A stretch of 9,021 bases of DNA, taken from an uncultured Lachnospiraceae bacterium. Its GTDB lineage: Bacteria; Bacillota_A; Clostridia; Lachnospirales; Lachnospiraceae. The notes beneath the pieces are model-generated. The model worked only from the letters and a program-made list of their open reading frames with translations, had not been told where the DNA came from and searched no databases. Positions 1 through 6,704 of this stretch are shown piece by piece. Position 1 is the first letter of the stretch; the number at the start of each line of letters is the position of its first letter. A program made the position numbers and the translations under genes. The stretch spans positions 1-9,021 of the forward strand of contig CADBME010000144.1 of the NCBI GenBank assembly GCA_902795715.1, read 5' to 3'.

Positions 1-1
1 A

Positions 2-1444
2 GAGGAATTCAGGGAGAAGGCAAGGCATATGATGTTCCTGATCCACGAGATGCTGCCGGAAGCCCTGAGAAAAAAAGCAGGATACCTTTCCTTTGCCAGA
101 GATAAAATCAGGAATATCCCCTTTGTCTTTTCATCAAAGCCTGTGGGAAAACATGTTTATTATATAGGTAAAAGGATGAAGGAGACTGTTCCCGCCTGGG
201 AGAATGGGGAAATGTCACCTTTTTACCGGGCCTTTCTAGAGGGAATCGGGGAAGACTTTTTGAATAATTCGGAGACTTTCGGGTGTTTTCTTGAAAGAAG
301 CAATGAACTGCTTGAAAAGCAGGCGGGGGGCAGGAGCCCCATGCCTTGCCTGGCTTTCCTTTATCTGAGTCTGCCTGAGAGAACAGACCGGATTCCTTCC
401 CTCCCCCTAATGCAGGACCGGATTCCCGAATTACTCTACTGGGGAGCCTCTGATCCGGCTTTTGCCGAGATTGCAGAGGATATTCTTGACAGGGTTCACA
501 GGGAATTCCCTGATACATGCCCAACAGATGAATACATCAGAATCCTTGCCGGGGGCTGCACCAAGAGAAGTATGGACCTGACAGCCCGGGAAATCCGATG
601 GGCCCTGAACCGGCCCGGCTGCAGTGAGGAGGAAGCCATGGAGCTTAGGGAGGAGATTAAGGACCAATGGGAAGCTCTTTATGCGTCTCTTTCCGGGAAG
701 ACAGATCCGGAGACCGGTTCGGCCGGTCAGAAGAAAAGAAGCCTGCCCCATACGGATCTTTCTATCGATTCTTCAAAGATTAATACCGGGCCGGATGCCC
801 CGCTGCCGGACAAACCGTCGACGGGTGGCCTTCACTATGAAGGTCTTCAGGCAGAAAGCCGCCACCAAAACAATTTGCTGATGGAAGAAAGACAAGCCAG
901 GCAGGAATATGAAGACCTGCAGATAGAAGAGAGACAGGTCGAAGAGCAGTATGAAGACCTGCAGAGGGAAGAGGGACAGGCCAAAGAGCGAGATGTGGAT
1001 CTTCCGATGGAAGAGGAAGAAGGGGACGGCAGCCGGATTGCCCAGGTCCGGGCTGTGGATGACGGGATTGAGGATTCCCTGACATTTTTGATCACAGGTA
1101 TCGTCCAGGGGTTTATGACCGGATGCATGCTCTATCTGTCCCACTATACCATGAAGCTCGGCCACTGGAAAATAGCTCTGGGACTCCTGGGAATCTGGAT
1201 ACCCATCATGGTCAATTACTGGTATATTCTCCGGCAGAAAGGGGAATGGAGACCCTTGTGGAAGATATGGGGACTCTGTCTGACGGAAGGATTGATTATT
1301 GAGATTGCTGCATGGTTTTTCCCCACCCAGAAAATGAGGCTGGTTTTCTTTTTCGTGCTGGGAATCGGGGTACTCCTGGTACAGCTGGCAGGCATGGTAA
1401 GACTGGTAAGGAAAAACAGAAACCAGACGGGAAGGAGAGATTAA
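2..1444 (+). CDS. Unrecognised protein with acidic repeat region and four C-terminal TM helices (probably 5'-partial)
   Basis: I do not recognise this family. The frame is open to the left edge, so the real start may lie outside. The first in-frame ATG is at 29 (471 residues from there), followed by a second ATG, with only a fair ribosome site (GAGAAGG at 14-20). Counting from 29, residues 1-230 are a soluble, mostly helical region. Residues 230-280 are a Ser/Pro/Asp-rich linker. Residues 285-326 hold three tandem 14-residue units rich in Glu, Gln and Arg, likely coiled coil. An acidic stretch follows, then four hydrophobic segments at about 352-373, 378-400, 410-431 and 435-458, and a basic tail ending GRRD, which suggests a cytoplasmic C-terminus. 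It abuts the next gene with no gap, so the two are very likely cotranscribed. By position it may serve the same membrane signalling or cell-wall process as its neighbours; that is inference only. Confidence 0.75.
   Translation, partial: EEFREKARHMMFLIHEMLPEALRKKAGYLSFARDKIRNIPFVFSSKPVGKHVYYIGKRMKETVPAWENGEMSPFYRAFLEGIGEDFLNNSETFGCFLERSNELLEKQAGGRSPMPCLAFLYLSLPERTDRIPSLPLMQDRIPELLYWGASDPAFAEIAEDILDRVHREFPDTCPTDEYIRILAGGCTKRSMDLTAREIRWALNRPGCSEEEAMELREEIKDQWEALYASLSGKTDPETGSAGQKKRSLPHTDLSIDSSKINTGPDAPLPDKPSTGGLHYEGLQAESRHQNNLLMEERQARQEYEDLQIEERQVEEQYEDLQREEGQAKERDVDLPMEEEEGDGSRIAQVRAVDDGIEDSLTFLITGIVQGFMTGCMLYLSHYTMKLGHWKIALGLLGIWIPIMVNYWYILRQKGEWRPLWKIWGLCLTEGLIIEIAAWFFPTQKMRLVFFFVLGIGVLLVQLAGMVRLVRKNRNQTGRRD
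881..1006 (+). repeat. Three tandem 42-bp coding repeats
   Basis: Three in-frame 42-base units (881-922, 923-964, 965-1006) encode MEERQARQEYEDLQ, IEERQVEEQYEDLQ and REEGQAKERDVDLP. The first two are close copies and the third has diverged. A partial fourth unit (MEEEE) begins at 1007. The repeats sit just before the membrane region and read as a charged helical or coiled-coil spacer whose length could vary between strains. Confidence 0.8.
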
Positions 1445-3046
1445 ATGGCGCTGAACAGAGATCTGATGCAGACCGGTGATACGGACGAGTTTGTAAGGGA
1501 AATTGAGGAAAAACTTCAACAGAAGAAGGAAAACCGCCGCCCCTTTGCTGAGTTTCTGGAAGAAAAAATGGACCGGTTTGATTACAGCAATACATCCCTG
1601 GCAAAGAAAGTATTTCGAAGGACTAATTCCGCTAAAGAAGGGAAGGGCACTTACATCCCTGTTACCCGCCAGGCTATCGGCTCCTGGCTGAAAGGGTCCA
1701 TGCCATCCGCCCGGGAAGTATATGTCACCCTGGGCCTGGCTTTTGAGATGGACCTGGATGAGATCAATCACATTTTACTGGAAACCTATATGGGTTACGG
1801 TCTCTATTGCAAAAACATCGAGGATGCCCTGTGGATAGCCCTGATCAACGGGTTATTTGACATCCATGACATGGAGTCTGTCCGGGAGAAGGTGGAGAAC
1901 CTCCTGGCTTCCGGGTCAGACGAGGGGAACCGGAGTCTTGCCACCACAGACCTCTGGGTCATGCTGGCCCAGGCTGACAGCCTTGATGAATTCTACGGGC
2001 TGATCAGAACTTACCGCGAAGAATTCCATGAAGGTACCCGCCAGTTTGGCCGCTGTCTGGAGGAAGTGATCGAGGAGGAATATGGCTATTATGAGAAAGC
2101 TTCCTGGTTTCTCCGGGATATCGGCTGCCTTCACTGCGAGGCCCAGTTTTCCAAAATCCGGGCGGGTAAGGCCATTGTGACCAGAGAATGGCTTCTGCGT
2201 TTCTGTCTCGCTCTCCAGCCTTCCTACGAGTCGGTTGAGAAACTTCTGGCCAAGGCTCAGATGGAGCCCCTGGGAATTACGCCGGTGGAGATTATCATTG
2301 AGATGATCTGCCGGTACAAAACCAACTCTCTTGCCAATACCCAGGAGATGTGGATCCTGATTGAGACCGTAACCGACCATCTTCGTCAAAAGGGCTATGA
2401 TATCAATGAAGAGCTTTGCCGAAAGTACCATTCGGTTTACGAGATGCCCACCCATCAGAAATGGTGGATCTCCATCTGCATCGGCAGCCAGATCCGAGCC
2501 AACCAGAAGGCCCGGGACTATGGCTATGAGAAAAATGGTTACTGCAGGTATGCTTCCGTGGACCGGGTCCTCTTTGACGATGTAAACCGGCTTCGGAAAA
2601 ATACTCTTTTTAAAGACTATTCGGCAAGGTACGGGACCTGTGCCTGCGATCCGCAAGACCAGGAGGGCTTCAGCGAATTTCCCGCCCTTTTTGTTGACAG
2701 GAAAGCAACCTCCGATATTGTGGAGATGGAAAAGTTTGCCGATTACTGTTATATGAGAAAACCCAGCCGCTTTTCCCAGGATTTCCTGATGAATGATATC
2801 TATTACTACAGTGCCCTTCTCTACACCATCTGGACGGGAAAATGTTTCCGAAAGGATGAGGTGGAGGAGAGCCTGGCCCAATTCGGCCAGGAACTGGACC
2901 GGGCAGGAATCCGGGGAAAGGACCTTTACGATATGATTTCTCTGAACCTCAGAGACGATGCCGTTTATGATGAAAAGAGCACCATACCCAGGATCCTTCA
3001 GGCTCTCTGGCAGATAGGAATGCCTGATCAGGAGGCCGGTGAATAA
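1445..3046 (+). CDS. Large XRE-like helix-turn-helix protein with a second degenerate HTH
   Basis: Start ATG follows the TAA of the upstream gene directly, with AAGGAG at 1432-1437 seven bases before it, so translation is probably coupled. Residues about 33-115 resemble a lambda-repressor/XRE-type helix-turn-helix: FAEFLEEKM, then NTSLAKKVF, then TRQAIGSWLKGSMPSAREV and a helical LALxxDLDEINxxL extension. Residues about 218-276 look like a second, decayed copy (SWFLRDIG, then FSKIRAGKAIVTREWLLRF, then YESVEKLLAKA). The remaining 250 residues are helical, rich in Tyr, Cys and Trp, and unrecognised. No membrane segment is visible. It could be a DNA-binding regulator of the cell-wall/phospho-signalling genes downstream, or a protein-protein adaptor that reuses the HTH fold. 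The family is not one I can name, and the 533-residue length is far above that of a simple XRE regulator. Confidence 0.8.
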   Translation: MALNRDLMQTGDTDEFVREIEEKLQQKKENRRPFAEFLEEKMDRFDYSNTSLAKKVFRRTNSAKEGKGTYIPVTRQAIGSWLKGSMPSAREVYVTLGLAFEMDLDEINHILLETYMGYGLYCKNIEDALWIALINGLFDIHDMESVREKVENLLASGSDEGNRSLATTDLWVMLAQADSLDEFYGLIRTYREEFHEGTRQFGRCLEEVIEEEYGYYEKASWFLRDIGCLHCEAQFSKIRAGKAIVTREWLLRFCLALQPSYESVEKLLAKAQMEPLGITPVEIIIEMICRYKTNSLANTQEMWILIETVTDHLRQKGYDINEELCRKYHSVYEMPTHQKWWISICIGSQIRANQKARDYGYEKNGYCRYASVDRVLFDDVNRLRKNTLFKDYSARYGTCACDPQDQEGFSEFPALFVDRKATSDIVEMEKFADYCYMRKPSRFSQDFLMNDIYYYSALLYTIWTGKCFRKDEVEESLAQFGQELDRAGIRGKDLYDMISLNLRDDAVYDEKSTIPRILQALWQIGMPDQEAGE

Positions 3047-3056
3047 TAGCCAATTA

Positions 3057-3096
3057 AGGTCTGAAGACCTGACCGGTCGGCATGGAATCGGACCGG
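3057..3096 (+). other. Two small hairpins after the HTH gene (no T-tract)
   Basis: AGGTC (3057-3061) pairs with GACCT (3066-3070) around a TGAA loop. CCGGTC (3073-3078) can pair with GACCGG (3091-3096). Neither is followed by a run of T, so they do not form a standard intrinsic terminator. Readthrough from the HTH gene into the FHA gene is therefore possible. Confidence 0.4.
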
Positions 3097-3126
3097 GAGG
3101 CGTAAAAACAGCATAAAGACCATTCA

Positions 3127-3156
3127 TTGAAAGCAGCTTTTGTTTCATGTTATGCT
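3127..3156 (+). promoter_or_regulatory. Candidate sigma-A-type promoter for the FHA-ftsW-PBP operon
   Basis: TTGAAA (3127-3132) and TATGCT (3151-3156) are separated by 18 bases, with a TG one base upstream of the -10 (TGTTATGCT, extended -10). The predicted transcription start is near 3163, about 100 bases before the FHA start codon. The -10 overlaps the left arm of the inverted repeat at 3154-3165. This is pattern-based only. Confidence 0.45.
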
Positions 3157-3259
3157 CCTGTTGAAGGAAAGCAGATCCCCATGTCTCTGAGGGCATGGGA
3201 AAGATTCCACCGGATTTGCCGACAAATCAATCCGGTGGGACCGCCATTTCAACAGGAGC
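3154..3259 (+). repeat. 12-bp perfect inverted repeat enclosing two hairpins and the FHA ribosome site
   Basis: GCTCCTGTTGAA (3154-3165) is the exact reverse complement of TTCAACAGGAGC (3248-3259). The right arm contains the AGGAG (3254-3258) of the FHA gene. Inside lie CCCATG/CATGGG (3178-3183/3194-3199) and CCACCGGATT/AATCCGGTGG (3207-3216/3229-3238). The last can also refold as CCACCGG/CCGGTGG around an inner ATTTG/CAAAT hairpin. As RNA this gives a closing stem with two inner hairpins, a three-way junction. No T-tract follows, so it is not a plain terminator. Confidence 0.65.
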
Positions 3260-3266
3260 TGATTTT

Positions 3267-3893
3267 ATGTCTTTTTTTTCTCAGATAGGAATTTTATTGC
3301 TCATATCCGGCATTAGCATTGTTCTGCTTCGGACTAACCGGGACCTGGAAAAAGCCTGCAGGGAAGGAGAACACTTTGTGGATGAATGGGCCATGATGCT
3401 GGAGAAAAAGACAGGTTACGAGGATTCATCCGGAGCAGGAATACAGGAAAGCATACCGGAAGAAAGTGTTCACAGGGAAGAAGCTGCAGAAGGAAGATCA
3501 GGGGAACTATCCCCTGAAGAGACTTCCGACCTCAGGGTAAAAGAAGATAAAGCTGATTATGATCCCGCCTTTCTTCCCTATCTTCAAATGCTTGATGAAG
3601 AGGGGCATCCTCTGGGAAAGGTCCGGGTGGCCCGGCTTCCCTTTGTCATAGGGAGAGATCCTTCCTGTGACCTTCGCTTAAGTGATCTGTGCGTAGCCCG
3701 GCGTCATTGTCGGATTACAGCCCGGGAAGGAAAACTGTTTCTGGAGGATCTGGGAACCCGGAACCGGATGATGGCAGATGGAAGGGAGACAGATCGGGTC
3801 CTACTAAGGGAAGGATTGCGGCTGCAGATCGGTGAGACCGGCATGGCTGTCTTTTTTCCGGAGAGATCAGCTATTGGTAAAGAAATGTACTGA
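3267..3893 (+). CDS. Membrane-anchored FHA-domain protein (FhaB-like by context)
   Basis: FHA domains bind phosphothreonine peptides and here probably link Ser/Thr kinases to cell-wall enzymes. I start it at ATG 3267, eight bases after AGGAG (3254-3258). An in-frame ATG at 3195 has no good site and would add 24 residues before a clean N-terminal membrane helix. The product is 208 residues: a TM segment at about 5-22, a long acidic linker (about 40-95), and an FHA domain at about 105-205. Visible FHA features are GRDPSCDL (Arg130), VARRHCRI (His147) and DLGTRNR (Asn166). The usual pThr-binding Ser before the RxH motif is Ala144, and the usual Gly after Asn166 is Arg, so binding may be altered. 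It lies 32 bases before the ftsW/rodA-like gene. The layout (N-terminal TM plus FHA, next to a SEDS/PBP pair) matches mycobacterial FhaB/FipA. Confidence 0.88.
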   Translation: MSFFSQIGILLLISGISIVLLRTNRDLEKACREGEHFVDEWAMMLEKKTGYEDSSGAGIQESIPEESVHREEAAEGRSGELSPEETSDLRVKEDKADYDPAFLPYLQMLDEEGHPLGKVRVARLPFVIGRDPSCDLRLSDLCVARRHCRITAREGKLFLEDLGTRNRMMADGRETDRVLLREGLRLQIGETGMAVFFPERSAIGKEMY

Positions 3894-3922
3894 AAAGATG
3901 TAATAATGCACTGAAAGGTTGT
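3885..3922 (+). repeat. Imperfect 17-bp tandem repeat at the FHA/ftsW junction
   Basis: The 17 bases at 3885-3901 and at 3906-3922 match at 14 positions, offset by 21 bases. The first copy spans the FHA stop codon (TGA 3891-3893). The second contains the GAAAGG ribosome site (3913-3918) of the next gene. Confidence 0.55.
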
Positions 3923-3925
3923 CCT

Positions 3926-5515
3926 ATGGAAGCAGCAGAAAGGAATAAGAAATACCATTCTTATAAAAGAATTCAATTTGAATTATCCCGTGCTTTTTAC
4001 ACACTCAAGTCCGGCCAGCTGATTGCGGTTTTGCTCCTTCAGGCAGCCGCTTTTCTCTTCGCCTGGTCAAAGGGGGCCGGTGCTCTTTACCGGGATATGA
4101 TCGGACCTGTAATCCTGATTACCCTGAGCCTGTGGATTTATACCGGAATGGTCCACGGCAATCGGAGGATTCTGGTATGCTGCCTCCTCCTTCTGACGGT
4201 AGGAACCATGCTTCAGAGCATTTTTCTGGCGGAAAAGGGTGCGGGAACCCCTGTATCCGGCCTTAGCAGATCCCTTGCAGGAGAACTCCAGGTCCAGTAT
4301 ATGGCCGGGCTGGGGGCGGCTCTCCTGGCAGGTTTTTTCTATTTTCATTGTAAAAAAATAGTTTCCGTGGAGGTTTGCAGACTTCTGCTGGCTCTTTCCC
4401 TTATCCTTTCCCTGACAGCTCTCTTGCATTCCGCTGCCGTGGGAGGGGCCAGGAACTGGATTCATATCGGTTTTCTTTCCATACAGACGACTGAACTTGT
4501 CAAACCCACCTATCTTCTTACGGCTGCCGCTTTACTGGGAACCGGTCAAAAACCATCCGGGAATCAGATCTTCTCTTTCGGGCTTACCACGCTGATCCTT
4601 ACGGGAGTTATGATTCTGCAGGGGGAATTCGGAACCTTTCTTCTGATCCTTCTGGTTTTTTTCTGCCTCATGGTCCTTTTCGTGCCGGAAAAAAAATACA
4701 TACTTCTGACAGCTTTGGTTCTGGGCGCCCTGATTCTTTTGGCTCTTGCAGCCGGTCTCTCTCTTTCCGCCCTGGAAGCAGGCGGAAAAGCAGGCGGTCT
4801 TTTCCCGCCGGCCCGGGCCTTCCTCTCCGCTTTCAATAAGATTCGCAACCGTTTTGTCTACTGGCTCCATCCTGAGCGGGATCCCCAGGGACTGGGATAC
4901 CAGCTGCTCCGGGCCAGGGAGGCTATTTTCCTGGGAGGCTGGTTTGGAACATCCTCTCTGACAAAGCTCCCGGTGGAAACCAGTGACCTGGTTTATCCGG
5001 CCCTGATTGAAAGATGCGGTCTTATTTTTGCCCTGCTTGTGTTTGTTTTATATATCAGTCTGTGGCTGGAGGGAATCCGGGTCAGCGTCCGCAAGCAGGA
5101 CCGGGTCCACAAAGTGATAGCGGCGGGCAGTGCCTTTTTCTTATTTGACCAGACTCTGATCATCATTGCCGGCAGCACAGGACTGTGCCCTCTGACCGGA
5201 ATAACCCTTCCCTTTATTTCCAGCGGAGGAACTTCATTGGTCATAAGCTTCGTTCTCGCAGCCTGGCTGATCACCGCATCCGGGAATATCTCATGGAAAG
5301 GAGAAGACATTGAAGAGAAAGAATTATTTGCACAGAGCACAATTGGTCCAAAGCTTCACTCTGGTCTGCGTCATATTTATGCTCATTTCCCTGGTAAGGA
5401 TATCGGCCATCCTGCCCGGCCTGTCAAAGGAAGACGATATGAAAAAGAGCCAGGCCAAGGAAAAAGCCTGGAGAAAGGAATACCTTCGGGGAAGTGTTCT
5501 CGACCGTCACGGTAA
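3926..5515 (+). CDS. FtsW/RodA/SpoVE-family (SEDS) peptidoglycan glycosyltransferase
   Basis: SEDS proteins polymerise lipid II into glycan strands in the membrane together with a class B PBP, which is the next gene. Start ATG lies seven bases after GAAAGG (3913-3918). The protein has about ten hydrophobic segments. Family signatures in order are GGARNWIHIG with QTTELVKP (about 173-195, usual form GARRWI...QPSE..K), LGYQLLRAREAI before the catalytic region, SDLVYPALIERCGLI with the conserved acidic residue Asp354, and PLTGITLPFISSGGTSL before the last helix (usual PFISYGGSS). The core ends near residue 452. Beyond that is an unusual hydrophilic, Lys/Arg/Pro/Gly-rich tail of about 75 residues that overlaps the PBP gene by 206 bases. 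The tail may be real or may result from a 1-base deletion (see findings). Whether it serves elongation (RodA) or division (FtsW) cannot be decided here, so I give no symbol. Confidence 0.92.
   Translation: MEAAERNKKYHSYKRIQFELSRAFYTLKSGQLIAVLLLQAAAFLFAWSKGAGALYRDMIGPVILITLSLWIYTGMVHGNRRILVCCLLLLTVGTMLQSIFLAEKGAGTPVSGLSRSLAGELQVQYMAGLGAALLAGFFYFHCKKIVSVEVCRLLLALSLILSLTALLHSAAVGGARNWIHIGFLSIQTTELVKPTYLLTAAALLGTGQKPSGNQIFSFGLTTLILTGVMILQGEFGTFLLILLVFFCLMVLFVPEKKYILLTALVLGALILLALAAGLSLSALEAGGKAGGLFPPARAFLSAFNKIRNRFVYWLHPERDPQGLGYQLLRAREAIFLGGWFGTSSLTKLPVETSDLVYPALIERCGLIFALLVFVLYISLWLEGIRVSVRKQDRVHKVIAAGSAFFLFDQTLIIIAGSTGLCPLTGITLPFISSGGTSLVISFVLAAWLITASGNISWKGEDIEEKELFAQSTIGPKLHSGLRHIYAHFPGKDIGHPARPVKGRRYEKEPGQGKSLEKGIPSGKCSRPSR
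5298..5312 (+). promoter_or_regulatory. Ribosome binding site deciding a TTG start
   Basis: AAGGAG (5298-5303) stands six bases before TTG (5310-5312), inside the SEDS reading frame. This fixes the PBP start at a TTG. A TGA (5311-5313) overlaps it as TTGA, a typical translational-coupling arrangement, although that TGA is not in the current SEDS frame. Confidence 0.7.
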
Positions 5516-6704
5516 GAAGATCTGCTGGTCGGAAAAGCCCATGGGGGAAAGAAAGGTGATTCATCCCCAGGCCTGTTCCGGATTCCTGGGATACTGCTCT
5601 GTCCGTTACGGGACGGCCGGCCTTGAGAAAAGCTATGACCCCTACCTGACCAGGAGCCCTTCCAAAAAAGGGGAAAAGAAAGGGGCTGATCTGACTCTCA
5701 CCATCGATGAGGCTCTCCAGGAAGAAGCCTACCGGCTTATTGAGGACTGGGAGGGATCCCTGGTGGTTCTGGATGCCGGATCCGGGGAGATTCTGGCCCT
5801 GGCCTCCTCCCCCTCCTACGATATGAACCGGCTGGAGGATGAGTGGGAGAAAATTTCCGGTCAGTCAGGGATGCTGCTCCCCAATGCTTACCGGAATCCG
5901 GTATCTCCGGGCTCTGTATTCAAGCTGGTGGCTTCCCGGGAAATCCTGGAGGAGGGAATCCAGAAAGAAAGTGTGGATGATAAGGGATACCTGGTGGTGA
6001 ACGGGCAGAAAATCCATAATTACAAGGGAACTGCCCATGGAAGAATCTCTTTTACAGAGGGATTTATCCACTCCTCCAATGTTTATTTTATGGATCGGGC
6101 CCTGAAGCTTGGCGGCCCTCGTCTGGAGGAAGCGGCGGCATCTTTTTTGATCGGCAGGGATATCCCTCTGGACTTTACCACTCTGCATTCGACCTTTGAT
6201 CTGGAGGACGGATCGGACAATCTTGTGGCGGTAACTGCTTTCGGACAGGGAAATACCCTGATCACACCCCTTCATATGGCCATGATCACCCAGAGCATTG
6301 CCGGGGAGGGAGTTATGAAAAAACCTTATCTGGTCAAGGCCGTAACGGATGCAAGAGGCAGCCGGATTCTTGAGGGGGAGGAGGGTATTCTGATCCGAAC
6401 CATGAGAAAGGAGACGGCGGGCAAGCTTAGCCGGGTCATGAAAAAAGCGGCCCATCATTATGGACTGAGAAAAGTGGGAGAAGAATCCTGTGATATTGCC
6501 GCCAAAACCGGGACAGCCCAGAGAGGAGACGGGACCAACAATGCCTGGCTGGCTACTTTTGCCCCGGCAGACCATCCCCGCTATGTGATTGTCGCATCCC
6601 GTCTGAAGACAAAAAAGATCGGAAGGGACCTGGGCTCCGTGGTAGAAAAGCTCTATGATTTTCTTCTGGACAGAGATCAGGAAGATAACAGAATCTCAAG
6701 ATAA
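5310..6704 (+). CDS. Class B penicillin-binding protein (PbpA/FtsI-type transpeptidase)
   Basis: A D,D-transpeptidase that cross-links peptidoglycan on the outer face of the membrane, the usual partner of a SEDS protein. The start is TTG 5310 behind AAGGAG (5298-5303). Using it keeps a normal N-terminus: a short basic stretch, a TM anchor at about 12-34, and the conserved RGSVLDRHGK motif at about 60-70. The pedestal region follows (GYCSVRYGTAGLEKSYDPYL). The catalytic motifs are complete: SVFK with nucleophile Ser202 and Lys205, SSN at 255-257, and KTGT at 399-402. At 464 residues it is short for a class B PBP and close to the small PbpA type paired with RodA in actinobacteria. No PASTA domains are present. 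It ends 28 bases inside the convergent kinase gene, and transcription likely stops at 6763-6792. Confidence 0.93.
   Translation: MKRKNYLHRAQLVQSFTLVCVIFMLISLVRISAILPGLSKEDDMKKSQAKEKAWRKEYLRGSVLDRHGKKICWSEKPMGERKVIHPQACSGFLGYCSVRYGTAGLEKSYDPYLTRSPSKKGEKKGADLTLTIDEALQEEAYRLIEDWEGSLVVLDAGSGEILALASSPSYDMNRLEDEWEKISGQSGMLLPNAYRNPVSPGSVFKLVASREILEEGIQKESVDDKGYLVVNGQKIHNYKGTAHGRISFTEGFIHSSNVYFMDRALKLGGPRLEEAAASFLIGRDIPLDFTTLHSTFDLEDGSDNLVAVTAFGQGNTLITPLHMAMITQSIAGEGVMKKPYLVKAVTDARGSRILEGEEGILIRTMRKETAGKLSRVMKKAAHHYGLRKVGEESCDIAAKTGTAQRGDGTNNAWLATFAPADHPRYVIVASRLKTKKIGRDLGSVVEKLYDFLLDRDQEDNRISR

Noticed and set aside
773..1771. 332-residue open frame on the minus strand
   Set aside because: It lies opposite genes 1 and 2, its composition mirrors their codons (runs of Phe, Leu, Ser and His opposite the Glu-rich repeats), and it shows no domain or good ribosome site.
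1916..3196. 426-residue open frame on the minus strand
   Set aside because: It is antisense to the HTH gene. The plus-strand frame has recognisable HTH segments and a proper ribosome site; this one has neither.
3057..3238. Hairpins after the HTH gene as intrinsic terminators
   Set aside because: None is followed by a T-tract, so I list them as structure, not terminators.
3195..3266. Upstream ATG extension of the FHA protein
   Set aside because: The ATG at 3195 lies inside the hairpin region without a ribosome site. ATG 3267 has AGGAG at eight bases and puts the membrane helix at the N-terminus.
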